Of a stretch of DNA of 10,239 nt, positions 1 through 6,703 are shown in pieces; within the stretch, counting starts at the first letter, position 1, and each line of letters starts with the position of its first letter. A program made the position numbers and the translations under genes. Below the pieces are notes generated by a model. The model did no database searches. It worked only from the letters and a program-made list of their open reading frames with translations, and was not told where the DNA came from. The stretch lies in the NCBI GenBank assembly GCA_021799715.1, contig JAJYZY010000080.1, forward strand, positions 1-10,239, given 5' to 3'. The DNA comes from Planctomycetota bacterium. GTDB taxonomy: Bacteria > Planctomycetota > Phycisphaerae > WQYP01.

Positions 1-2
1 CC

Positions 3-536
3 AATCGTGGATTGGCCGCCCCGGAACACCAGCACCGGCGCGATGCGGTTAACCGCCTGACCGCCGATGCATTGGCTCAGGTTGTCCAGATGCGCAAGCG
101 TGAAGGCGAAGCGCTGTGGAAAGATTTAAAGTCGCATGTTGAAGAAATAACCAAAGCGCTGGCAAGCATCCGGCAGCAGGCTCCGCAAATTGCGCAGCAA
201 TACCATCAGCGGTTGCGGGCACGGGTAATGCAACTCGTGGGTGATGCCAAATTATCCCTTTCCGATGCGGATTTATTACGGGAAGTCGCCCTTTTTTCCG
301 AGCGCGCGGATATCAGCGAAGAAATTGCCCGCCTGTCCGGCCATCTGGAACATTTCATGACATTGGCGGAAAAAGATAATCAGGTTGGCCGCACTCTCGA
401 ATTCATCGCCCAGGAAATGCTGCGGGAAGCCAATACCATTGGCAGCAAAGCCAGCGACGGGCAAATCGCCAAACTCTCCATGCACATTAAGGGCATTATT
501 GACCGGATCAAGGAACAGGTGCAGAACGTAGAATAG
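3..536 (+). CDS. yicC: YicC/YloC-family endoribonuclease, C-terminal part (5' end outside window)
   Basis: The reading frame is open to the left edge, so this is the C-terminal ~177 residues of a protein that is usually about 290 residues long. The TTG at 12 is only an internal codon, not a supported start. The visible part matches the C-terminal YicC domain (DUF1732): a 'MRKREGEAL' helix, a long charged coiled-coil-like helical stretch, 'ALFSERADISEEIARLSGHL', 'GRTLEFIAQEMLREANTIGSKA', and the ending 'KIKEQVQNVE'-type helix (here IKEQVQNVE). Known of the family: YicC (E. coli) and YloC (B. subtilis) are linked to RNA decay, YloC as an endoribonuclease. The gene lies 66 bases upstream of gmk, an arrangement conserved in many bacteria, which supports an operon. 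The N-terminal domain cannot be assessed. Confidence 0.93.
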   Translation, partial: NRGLAAPEHQHRRDAVNRLTADALAQVVQMRKREGEALWKDLKSHVEEITKALASIRQQAPQIAQQYHQRLRARVMQLVGDAKLSLSDADLLREVALFSERADISEEIARLSGHLEHFMTLAEKDNQVGRTLEFIAQEMLREANTIGSKASDGQIAKLSMHIKGIIDRIKEQVQNVE

Positions 537-558
537 GGCAGGCTGTAAAATTTGCCCT
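535..558. repeat. Small inverted repeat at the yicC stop codon
   Basis: AGGGCA (535-540) and TGCCCT (553-558) form a perfect 6-bp stem with a 12-base loop. The stem begins inside the yicC TAG stop codon. No T-run follows, so it is not a standard intrinsic terminator. A stem this short can occur by chance. Confidence 0.3.
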
Positions 559-602
559 GCTTAACCAATGGCGTCAATATCATCGGATACGGATTTTAAT
601 CG

Positions 603-1178
603 ATGGAAAACAGCAAAGGTGGATTGCTCCTTTTTGTATCAGGCCCATCCGGCGTGGGGAAATCCACCGTCTGCAACCGCCTGGCAAAAGATATTCCCGC
701 CCAGTTCGCACTTTCGGCAACCACCCGCGAGGGTAAGCCGCAAGATAAATGGGGGAAACGATATATTTTCATAAATGAGAATGAATTCAACCAGCGCGTT
801 GCAAATAATGAGTTTCTTGAATATGCTAAGGTGTTCGGGCACTGGTATGGCACGCTGCGGCAACCCGTACTTGAAGCCTTGGCCGATGGCCGAACGGTGC
901 TGCTGGAAATAGACATTCAAGGCGGTATACAGATCGCCAAAATGTTCCCAGAGGCGGTTGGCGTGTTCATTCTGCCGCCGGATGAAGAAGAATTGATCCG
1001 GCGACTGCGGGAACGTGGACGTGATGCGCCGGAGGTTATTGAAACCCGCATTCGGCAAGCCAAACAGGAAATTGCCATGGCCGAACAATCCGGGGCGTAC
1101 CGGATTAAAGTGGTTAACCGGGTATTGGATCAAACCATTGCTGAATTAATCAGCTTTGTGCGGGCCATCCGAGCCTGA
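603..1178 (+). CDS. gmk: Guanylate kinase (GMP kinase)
   Basis: This cytoplasmic enzyme phosphorylates GMP to GDP with ATP and is needed for GTP and dGTP supply. The 191-residue protein fits the family (about 190-210). Visible features: P-loop GPSGVGKS at residues 14-21; GMP-binding 'SATTR' at 38-42; 'FLEYAKVFGHWYGT'; the 'VLLEIDIQGG' strand; lid region 'RLRERGRDAPEVIETRI'; C-terminal 'VVNRVLD'. The ATG at 603 is the first usable start because TAA stands in frame at 597-599. No strong Shine-Dalgarno is visible, only a GGA about 10 bases upstream. Odd point: the segment after TTR, usually of the form TTRxPRxGExDGxxY, reads TTREGKPQDKWGKRY, so the second GMP-contacting Arg is Lys and the usual Glu is Asp. 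Both changes are conservative, and the enzyme is otherwise intact. It sits between yicC and rpoZ, its usual partners. Confidence 0.95.
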   Translation: MENSKGGLLLFVSGPSGVGKSTVCNRLAKDIPAQFALSATTREGKPQDKWGKRYIFINENEFNQRVANNEFLEYAKVFGHWYGTLRQPVLEALADGRTVLLEIDIQGGIQIAKMFPEAVGVFILPPDEEELIRRLRERGRDAPEVIETRIRQAKQEIAMAEQSGAYRIKVVNRVLDQTIAELISFVRAIRA

Positions 1179-1188
1179 AAAAGCCCGC
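1160..1188. repeat. Small inverted repeat spanning the gmk stop codon
   Basis: GCGGGC (1160-1165) pairs with GCCCGC (1183-1188) across a 17-base loop that contains the gmk TGA (1176-1178). There is no T-run after it. Possible RNA structure between gmk and rpoZ, but of modest strength. Confidence 0.25.
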
Positions 1189-1190
1189 GG

Positions 1191-1215
1191 CATGACGGAT
1201 CATGCATGATTCATG
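1191..1215. repeat. Palindrome in the gmk–rpoZ gap
   Basis: ATCATGCATGAT (1199-1210) is a perfect 12-bp palindrome. It is flanked by CATGA (1191-1195) and TCATG (1211-1215), which are also inverted copies, giving a longer imperfect dyad. It lies 63 bases before the rpoZ start. It could be an operator or a small hairpin; no known binding-site consensus is recognised. Confidence 0.3.
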
Positions 1216-1263
1216 AGCCGGAAAATGGAATTTATCCGGGCACGACGGCCCGTTGGAATAATC

Positions 1264-1268
1264 AGGAG
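1264..1268 (+). promoter_or_regulatory. Shine-Dalgarno of rpoZ
   Basis: AGGAG lies 9 bases before the ATG at 1278. It decides the rpoZ start against an in-frame ATG 72 bases upstream (1206). Confidence 0.75.
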
Positions 1269-1277
1269 TATCTCACC

Positions 1278-1514
1278 ATGATTGAAGCAATCAAGAGCGA
1301 TGACATTGTGCATAAACTTGGCGGACGCTTTAAGCTTTGTGCACTGGTGCAACACCGTCTGGGCGAACTTATTGAAGGCCAGAGACCGCTGGTGGAGCGC
1401 AATGGCCGCAGCGATATGGAAGTGGTTCTTGACGAAATTTTGCAGGGCAAGGTCAGCATTGACTTTGAAAAGAGCAATATTACAAAGCCCGCCGAAGCCC
1501 TTGGCCACAAATAA
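1278..1514 (+). CDS. rpoZ: DNA-directed RNA polymerase omega subunit
   Basis: Small subunit that binds the beta' subunit and helps assemble and stabilise RNA polymerase. The start at 1278 gives 78 residues beginning MIEAIKSDDIVHKLGGRF. This agrees with the omega N-terminus, with an AGGAG ribosome site, and with the small size of these subunits. An in-frame ATG at 1206 would add 24 residues (MIHEPENG...) that look like translated leader DNA and have no family counterpart. Visible core: 'GGRFKLCALVQHRLGEL' (the conserved helix that docks on beta'), then 'SDMEVVLDEILQGKV'. The tail 'ITKPAEALGHK' is variable. The gmk–rpoZ–coaC order is a classic conserved cluster. The omega family is short and divergent, but sequence and context agree. 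Confidence 0.9.
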   Translation: MIEAIKSDDIVHKLGGRFKLCALVQHRLGELIEGQRPLVERNGRSDMEVVLDEILQGKVSIDFEKSNITKPAEALGHK

Positions 1515-1517
1515 GCG

Positions 1518-1545
1518 GCCTGACCGCGTGGTCGTTGGATCAGGC
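1518..1545. repeat. Small inverted repeat before coaC
   Basis: GCCTGA (1518-1523) and TCAGGC (1540-1545) form a 6-bp stem just after the rpoZ stop. An inner GACC/GGTC pairing (1522-1533) competes with it. The right arm overlaps the AGGCGGA that precedes the ATG at 1551. Low confidence that it has a function. Confidence 0.2.
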
Positions 1546-1580
1546 GGAATATGGACACAATACGGAAATGGACACCGGCT

Positions 1581-2135
1581 ATGACAAGCACGCGGAGAAA
1601 TGTTCTGGTGTGTGTCTGCGGTGGAATTGCGGCCTACAAGGTGTGCCATGTTGTCAGCCAATTGGCTCAACATGGCTACAGCGTGGATGTCGCGATGACA
1701 TCGGAAGCGCTCAAATTTGTTGGCGCGCTGACGTTTGAAGCGCTTTCCGGTCGGCCGGTACATACCGATCTATGGGATAATCCCGACAGCCAGGATCCGC
1801 AGCACATTCAATTGGCGCAAAAAGCCGAACTGATTCTGGTTGCTCCCACAACGGCCAATATGATTGGAAAAATCGCCCATGGCCTGGCTGATGATCTGGT
1901 AAGCACGCTGCTGCTGGCGGCAGAGCCTCAAAAACTTCTGCTGGCCCCGGCCATGAACGAACAAATGTGGAATAATCCGGCGGTGCAGTGCAATATCAAC
2001 CTTTTGCAATCCCGGAATATCGCCATGATCGGACCGGAATCCGGCTGGCAGGCATGTCGGACGGTGGGCATTGGCCGCATGAGCGAGCCGGACGCAATAA
2101 TTCAAATGGTCATGAGCCGTATTCCCATGGCATAA
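1581..2135 (+). CDS. coaC: Phosphopantothenoylcysteine decarboxylase (stand-alone CoaC)
   Basis: FMN-dependent decarboxylation of 4'-phosphopantothenoylcysteine to 4'-phosphopantetheine in coenzyme A synthesis; HFCD/Dfp flavoprotein family. Numbered from the ATG at 1581 (184 residues): GGIAAYK at 14-20; the catalytic His in 'HIQLA' at 75; 'VAPTTANMIGKIAHGLADD'; the substrate-clamp motif 'PAMNEQMW' with Asn126; and the active-site Cys159 in 'ACRTVGIGRM'. These positions fall within one residue of those I recall for E. coli Dfp (His75, Asn125, Cys158), which favours 1581. An in-frame ATG at 1551 would add 10 residues and has an AGGCGGA nearby at short spacing. Odd points: most bacteria fuse CoaC to CoaB, whereas this protein stops at the domain boundary. 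The residue after the catalytic Cys is Arg where Gly is usual. It follows rpoZ, as coaBC often does. Confidence 0.9.
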   Translation: MTSTRRNVLVCVCGGIAAYKVCHVVSQLAQHGYSVDVAMTSEALKFVGALTFEALSGRPVHTDLWDNPDSQDPQHIQLAQKAELILVAPTTANMIGKIAHGLADDLVSTLLLAAEPQKLLLAPAMNEQMWNNPAVQCNINLLQSRNIAMIGPESGWQACRTVGIGRMSEPDAIIQMVMSRIPMA

Positions 2136-2161
2136 ATGCGGACGCCCGCAATTCCGCATTT
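2134..2161. terminator. Hairpin overlapping the coaC stop (possible weak terminator)
   Basis: AAATGCGG (2134-2141) and CCGCATTT (2154-2161) form a perfect 8-bp stem with a 12-base loop, starting in the coaC TAA. The 3' arm ends in TTT, but the following bases (CGCCTCCGG) are GC-rich. It is therefore not a textbook rho-independent terminator. It may reduce read-through into alaS or act as an mRNA 3' structure. Confidence 0.35.
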
Positions 2162-2200
2162 CGCCTCCGGCACTGGGAAGCATAATTCCGCCCGTGCTGT

Positions 2201-2206
2201 TAGAAT
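2201..2206 (+). promoter_or_regulatory. Possible -10 box upstream of alaS
   Basis: TAGAAT differs from the sigma-70 consensus by one base and lies 35 bases before the alaS start. No good -35 box is seen 16-18 bases upstream (the bases there are AAGCAT), so this is only a suggestion. Confidence 0.2.
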
Positions 2207-2228
2207 GCCCCGTTCGAGTTTGGTTCGC

Positions 2229-2233
2229 AGGAG
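2229..2233 (+). promoter_or_regulatory. Shine-Dalgarno of alaS
   Basis: AGGAG, 8 bases before the ATG at 2242. It decides that start over an in-frame GTG at 2194. Confidence 0.75.
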
Positions 2234-2241
2234 TGACGCGC

Positions 2242-5136
2242 ATGACATCGCGTGAGATACGCAAGCAATTTATTGAATTTTTCACCCACCGGAACGGACA
2301 TATTTTTGTGCCGTCAAGTCCGGTGGTACCGCATGATGATCCGACGTTGTTGTTCACCAACGCGGGCATGAATCAGTTTAAGCCCTATTTTCTCGGCACG
2401 GCGGCGGCCCCGTGGAAGCGTGTTGCCAATACGCAAAAATGCATCCGCGCCGGCGGCAAGCATAATGATCTGGATGATGTCGGCCGGTCGCGCCGCCACC
2501 ATACATTCTTCGAAATGCTCGGCAATTGGAGTTTTGGAGATTACTTCAAAGCCGGGGCCATTGAGATGGCGTGGAAACTGTTGACCGAAGTCTGGCAGAT
2601 CAACCCCCTGCGGCTGCATGTGACCATTTATGCGGGTAATCCGGCGGACAATGTACCTGCGGATGAAGAGGCGGCGCGGCTATGGAAGCAGATTGCCGGA
2701 CTGCCGGATCATCATATCCACCGTTTTGTCGACGAGAATTTTTGGGAAATGGGCGAAACCGGCCCGTGCGGTCCATGTACGGAAATTTTCATTGACCGCA
2801 CGCCGGACATGACCGGCGGTCCGCAGGTCAACGGAAGTGACCCGCGCGTGATGGAAATATGGAATCTCGTGTTCATTCAATATAACCGCGGTGCGGACCG
2901 CAAGCTCACCGCCCTGCCGGCCCAACATGTGGATACGGGCATGGGACTGGAGCGCATCTGTCAGGTTTTGCAGGATAAGACTGATAATTATGCCACAGAT
3001 CTTTTTACGCCCATTTTTGCGGCCATTGCGGAGCTTTCCGGTCAAGCGTACACAGGCGTTTTTCCGGCCCTGGACCAGGGTTCCGGGGAGGAGTCAAAGA
3101 ATCCGGCATTGGCACGCGATATCGCATTCCGCGTCATCGCCGATCATATTCGCTGCCTGACTTTTGCGCTCACGGATGGCGCGGTGCCCGGCAATGACGG
3201 ACGCGGGTATGTATTAAGGCGAATCCTGCGCCGCTCCGTGCGCTTTGGACGCCAATATCTGGACCTCCGCGAGCCATTTCTGCACCAACTGGTTCCGGTG
3301 ATTGTCGGCACCATGGGCGAAGCGTTTCCGGAATTAACCAAAAATCCCAAACAGGTCGCCTCCCTGATCGAAGATGAGGAGCGGAGTTTTAGCCGCACGT
3401 TGGATCGCGGATTGGAGTTGTTTCAACTTGCCGCTGATGAAGCCCGCGCGGAAAAACGGGAGCGGACAATCATATCCGCCCAGAACGCCTTTAAGCTGCA
3501 CGACACATTCGGATTTCCGATTGATCTCACGCAGATTATGGCACGGGAACAGAATATGGGTGTGGATATTCATGGCTATGAGCAACTCATGGAGCAGGCC
3601 CGGGAAAAGGCCCGCGCGGGGGGAAAGACCACGCAGACCGGATTGGCGGATATGCCGCCGGAAATTCTGGCGGAACTTCCCCGCCTTCGGGTTAAGCCCA
3701 CGGACGATCACGCCAAGTACGATCATCGACCGTTGCGCACGCACGTGGCGGCGATCTGGGACGGCCATCGCCTGCAGGAATCCATTACCGCCAATGAGTC
3801 CGGAACGGTAGCGCTGATTCTGGAAAAGACCAATTTTTACGCTGAAATGGGCGGCCAGATCGGCGATCAAGGTGAAATAAAAACCGATTCCGGCGCGACA
3901 TTTATTGTGGAAGGTGCCCGGCATATTGGATTCTACGTGCTGCATGTCGGCCATTTGAAGAATGGCAGGCTGCTTCGCGGCGATTCGGCCAGCGCATCGG
4001 TCTTCAGCGCCCGGAAACGCATTGAGAAAAATCACACGGCAACACATCTGGCGAACTGGGCATTGCGCGAGACACTCGGAGATCATGTCGAACAGAAAGG
4101 CTCGCTGGTTGATGGGGATAAACTTCGATTCGATTTTGTTCAGCCGAAATCCATGGATGATCTGGAATTGGAAAAAGTGGAAGCGCTGGTCAATGAGGCC
4201 ATCGGTAAAAAGCTTCCGGTTTACACTCAGGTCGCGCCGCTGGAGCAGGCACGAAATATTCATTCGCTTCGGGCTGTCTTTGGTGAAAAATATCCGCCGA
4301 TGGTGCGGATTGTGTCCGTGGGGATTCCAGTGGCGGAGTTGCTGGCTAAACCGGATAATCCGGCGTGGCGGCAATACTCCATTGAATTCTGCGGCGGAAC
4401 CCATATCGCCAACACCGGCGATGCGGAAGATTTTGCCATAGTCTCCGAGGAATCCGTCAGCAAAGGTGTCCGCAGGCTCGTTGCGATTACCGGCGCTGCC
4501 GCACAGACCGCCCGGCGCAACGCGGCCGCCGTGGACGCGCTGGCGGCATCCGATATGCCGGGCAATCCAGATGCGCTGGCGGCTCTGGCAACGTCACTGC
4601 AACAGGCCGCCCGCGATTCCGCTCTGCCGCTGCTTACCCGCCGCCGCGCCATTCACGCCGCGGCACGCGTTCAGGAAAGCATCAAACAACAGCAGAAAAA
4701 GCAGGCTTCGTCACAAACCAACACAGATATGAATGGCACAATTGCCATGCTGCTGGATCAGGCCCAGAGCTTTGACATTGGTAAGCTCATCGTTGGACAA
4801 TGTCCGGACGCGGATATTCCATCGTTGCGCGCTACCGTCGACGCGGTGAAGAAAAAACTTCACCCCACTCCGGTGGCGATGCTTTTGGCCTCCACCATTA
4901 CTGAAACCGATAAGCAGGGTAATCTTCTTCCGCCGAAAGTTAATCTCGTGGCTTCGGTCAGCGATGCCTTGATAAATAAGATCGGTGCCGGTGATTGGGT
5001 AAAATGCGTTGCGCCAATTGTCGGCGGCACCGGCGGCGGTCGGCCGCAAATGGCAATGGCCGGCGGCAAAGAAGCGCATCAGATTGACAAGGCAATGGAA
5101 ACAGCCCGCAGCTTTGCGCTACAACGGATGCGGTAA
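2242..5136 (+). CDS. alaS: Alanyl-tRNA synthetase, long eukaryote-like type
   Basis: Class II synthetase that charges tRNA-Ala and edits mischarged Ser/Gly. The ATG at 2242 has an AGGAG and gives MTSREIRKQFIEFF, the normal N-terminus; the upstream GTG at 2194 would add 16 unrelated residues. Domains in order (964 residues): catalytic core with 'DDPTLLFTNAGMNQFK', 'QKCIRAGGKHNDLDDVGR' (to residue 82), motif 2 'RHHTFFEMLGNWSFGDYFK' from residue 85, 'DTGMGLERICQVLQ' and 'GRGYVLRRILRRS'; tRNA-recognition region; editing domain with zinc site H598xxxH602 and C717xxxH721; then a linker and C-Ala with 'GGTGGGRPQMAMAGG' (928-942). All key residues are present. It is longer than typical bacterial AlaRS (about 875) and close in length to human cytosolic AlaRS (968). 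A ~17-residue insert before CGGTH (IPVAELLAKPDNPAWRQ) also resembles the human sequence. It is the last gene of the + strand group and converges with the deacetylase gene. Confidence 0.97.
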   Translation: MTSREIRKQFIEFFTHRNGHIFVPSSPVVPHDDPTLLFTNAGMNQFKPYFLGTAAAPWKRVANTQKCIRAGGKHNDLDDVGRSRRHHTFFEMLGNWSFGDYFKAGAIEMAWKLLTEVWQINPLRLHVTIYAGNPADNVPADEEAARLWKQIAGLPDHHIHRFVDENFWEMGETGPCGPCTEIFIDRTPDMTGGPQVNGSDPRVMEIWNLVFIQYNRGADRKLTALPAQHVDTGMGLERICQVLQDKTDNYATDLFTPIFAAIAELSGQAYTGVFPALDQGSGEESKNPALARDIAFRVIADHIRCLTFALTDGAVPGNDGRGYVLRRILRRSVRFGRQYLDLREPFLHQLVPVIVGTMGEAFPELTKNPKQVASLIEDEERSFSRTLDRGLELFQLAADEARAEKRERTIISAQNAFKLHDTFGFPIDLTQIMAREQNMGVDIHGYEQLMEQAREKARAGGKTTQTGLADMPPEILAELPRLRVKPTDDHAKYDHRPLRTHVAAIWDGHRLQESITANESGTVALILEKTNFYAEMGGQIGDQGEIKTDSGATFIVEGARHIGFYVLHVGHLKNGRLLRGDSASASVFSARKRIEKNHTATHLANWALRETLGDHVEQKGSLVDGDKLRFDFVQPKSMDDLELEKVEALVNEAIGKKLPVYTQVAPLEQARNIHSLRAVFGEKYPPMVRIVSVGIPVAELLAKPDNPAWRQYSIEFCGGTHIANTGDAEDFAIVSEESVSKGVRRLVAITGAAAQTARRNAAAVDALAASDMPGNPDALAALATSLQQAARDSALPLLTRRRAIHAAARVQESIKQQQKKQASSQTNTDMNGTIAMLLDQAQSFDIGKLIVGQCPDADIPSLRATVDAVKKKLHPTPVAMLLASTITETDKQGNLLPPKVNLVASVSDALINKIGAGDWVKCVAPIVGGTGGGRPQMAMAGGKEAHQIDKAMETARSFALQRMR

Positions 5137-5152
5137 CACCTTGGATATTCCC

Positions 5153-5194
5153 CCATGATGTGCCAGCCCCAACCGGCAATCTGAAGCATCATGG
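5153..5194. repeat. Inverted repeat between convergent genes
   Basis: CCATGATG (5153-5160) and CATCATGG (5187-5194) form a perfect 8-bp stem. TGCC/GGCA (5161-5164 / 5175-5178) can stack inside it. It lies in the 104-base gap between the alaS stop and the deacetylase stop, where terminators for both directions are expected. Neither strand has a T-run right after the stem, so intrinsic termination is uncertain. Confidence 0.35.
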
Positions 5195-5240
5195 AAAAAC
5201 ACTTCGGCTGCGCGCCCCGCGGCCGGTCGCATCGGCCATG

Positions 5241-5999
5241 CTATTGGTACGCACCGCCCTGCAGCCCCAAGTCAAGATTAACCGACGTGAGATTCCGTTT
5301 CTTGAGAATATTAAGAATTTCCGGCAAGGCTTGAACGGTCGCCTCCTGCGAACATGCGATGCGCGCTGGTTCCAGGCCGTCATGCATCGTCACAATATCG
5401 CCGGGCCTGAGCTGTGATGTGACAATCCGGCAAATCGTGCGCGGTGAAATATTTAATGTATCCCAAGCCCGCACCCGCCAGGCTATGTAGCGCATGGCTC
5501 CGCGGCGCACCGCCCGCGCCTGCGGCGGCGTTTTAAAGCCCATCGGGGCGCGAAACAACGCCGGCACACGTCCCGTGACCTCTCCAATAACCGCACTGGT
5601 GCGCTGCAATTGGTCCCGCCAGTAGGCTTCGCCGTGCCATACACCATGGTGGTCGTGATCCCAGGTGTGATTCCCAATGGTATGCCCTTCGGCAATCATG
5701 CGTTTAACAAGTTCCGGATACCGCTGAACGTGGGATCCGATGAGAAAAAAACTCGCGTGTGAATTGTGTGCCCGCAACACATCCAATATCCGGTCGGTAA
5801 ATCTTGGTGTCGGACCATCATCAAATGTCAAAGCGACGGCATCGCGTTGTTCAATGGTCTTCATGACCGGTGCCACAATCTGACTGCCCGAGTATAAAAC
5901 ACTGTAGCAACCCGCCGCCGCGGCGGCTGCGCAAATCCCCACCGTTCCAGTCGCAAGCGGGTGCCGCATGATCAGTTCACTGACGATGTTCGCGCTCAT
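5241..5999 (-). CDS. Polysaccharide deacetylase (NodB homology), membrane-anchored
   Basis: Metal-dependent carbohydrate esterase family 4 protein; members remove N-acetyl groups from peptidoglycan, chitin oligomers or exopolysaccharide. From the ATG at 5999 it has 252 residues. An N-terminal hydrophobic segment (~15-38, rich in Ala) acts as a signal anchor; its 'AAAGC' could also be a relaxed lipobox. The NodB domain follows: motif 1 TFDDGP (58-63, metal-binding Asp61), motif 2 HTWDH (His111, His115), motif 3 RAPMG (150-154), a non-canonical motif 4 (AWDTLNIS) and motif 5 'IVTMHDG' (His206). All metal ligands are present, so it should be active; the substrate cannot be read from sequence. 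A TTG at 6002 is an alternative start, with AAGG 11 bases upstream of it and 14 from the ATG. It is the last gene of a three-gene envelope operon, 26 bases after the lipoprotein gene. Confidence 0.9.
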   Translation of the reverse strand: MSANIVSELIMRHPLATGTVGICAAAAAAGCYSVLYSGSQIVAPVMKTIEQRDAVALTFDDGPTPRFTDRILDVLRAHNSHASFFLIGSHVQRYPELVKRMIAEGHTIGNHTWDHDHHGVWHGEAYWRDQLQRTSAVIGEVTGRVPALFRAPMGFKTPPQARAVRRGAMRYIAWRVRAWDTLNISPRTICRIVTSQLRPGDIVTMHDGLEPARIACSQEATVQALPEILNILKKRNLTSVNLDLGLQGGAYQ

Positions 6000-6025
6000 C
6001 AAATGTTTTGTTACCTTGCTTGAGA

Positions 6026-6703
6026 TTATGGACTTTGCGCCAGTGCCGCGGCGATATTGTGTGCGGCCAACCGCAGTTGCAACACATACGCGGGAGAGGC
6101 TCCCACAATAGTCAGCGCATCGGGTACCTGCGCCCCGTCATTGGTGTATGTCATCATGTAATGAGTACCGGATGGCGTTTTGACCGCCAATTTTGCGGGC
6201 AGAAGCTGGTTTGCACCGGGCAAAAGTCTCCACTGAAAGCGATTGTCATTGGCATCCTTGTACCGCACGACATCCGCGGAGCCTTTTACGTTGGCGCGCC
6301 AAGGCCCCTCCGGCCGACGAAAAGCCAGAGAAACGCCCTCGCCGATGACCCGTGCCAAAGCCAAATAAGAATCCGATGGTGGGACAGAAAAGTGCAATCC
6401 CGCCCAGTTGCGACGCAGAATAAACGCACATTGACCGTTCGTCGATTGCAGGGCGATGGTAAACCGGTACGCATTGATTAAATCAAGATGCCCAAAAATG
6501 GCCATGATCTGATTATCGTAATTGAGAGAACCGATAAATCGGCCGTCATATTGTCCCGCCCCCCGCGCTACCCATGATTGAATCCCCCGCAGCGCCGGCG
6601 AGTCGCTTTTCAGCGCTGTGGATGGCGGTGGATTGCGGCATCCGGCCAGTGTGAGCGTCAGAATTGAGGCCGACACCGCTGTCAGCGCGGAGTAAAACTT
6701 CAT
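6026..6703 (-). CDS. Lipoprotein of unknown function
   Basis: I do not recognise a family. The 225-residue protein starts MKFYSALTAVSAS, a short positively charged n-region followed by a hydrophobic stretch and the lipobox LAGC with the acylated Cys at residue 22. It is thus predicted to be a lipoprotein exported by Sec and held in the membrane. The mature part is soluble, with alternating hydrophobic/polar segments suggesting mainly beta structure ('YDGRFIGSLNYDNQIMAIFG', 'YRFTIALQSTNGQCAFIL', 'HYMMTYTNDG'). A LolA/LolB-like fold is a thought, not a finding. The ATG at 6703 shares its first base with the TGA of the upstream epimerase gene (TGATG), which implies translational coupling; GGGAG lies 7 bases upstream. 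A GTG one codon earlier would also work. Its place between an HldD-like epimerase and a polysaccharide deacetylase suggests a cell-envelope role. Confidence 0.8.
   Translation of the reverse strand: MKFYSALTAVSASILTLTLAGCRNPPPSTALKSDSPALRGIQSWVARGAGQYDGRFIGSLNYDNQIMAIFGHLDLINAYRFTIALQSTNGQCAFILRRNWAGLHFSVPPSDSYLALARVIGEGVSLAFRRPEGPWRANVKGSADVVRYKDANDNRFQWRLLPGANQLLPAKLAVKTPSGTHYMMTYTNDGAQVPDALTIVGASPAYVLQLRLAAHNIAAALAQSP

Noticed and set aside
1206..1277. A 24-codon N-terminal extension of rpoZ
   Set aside because: The AGGAG ribosome site and the conserved omega N-terminus both place the start at 1278.
1200..1763. Minus-strand open frame opposite rpoZ and coaC
   Set aside because: Antisense to two recognised genes, with no family features.
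2136..2261. Short frame starting right after the coaC stop, possible CoaB remnant
   Set aside because: Translated, it has none of the CoaB nucleotide-binding motifs and it overlaps the alaS start in another frame.
3334..4404. Long open frame on the minus strand inside alaS (about 356 codons)
   Set aside because: It lies wholly opposite a fully conserved alaS, has a composition rich in Arg, His and Phe typical of antisense shadows, and shows no recognisable domain or ribosome site.
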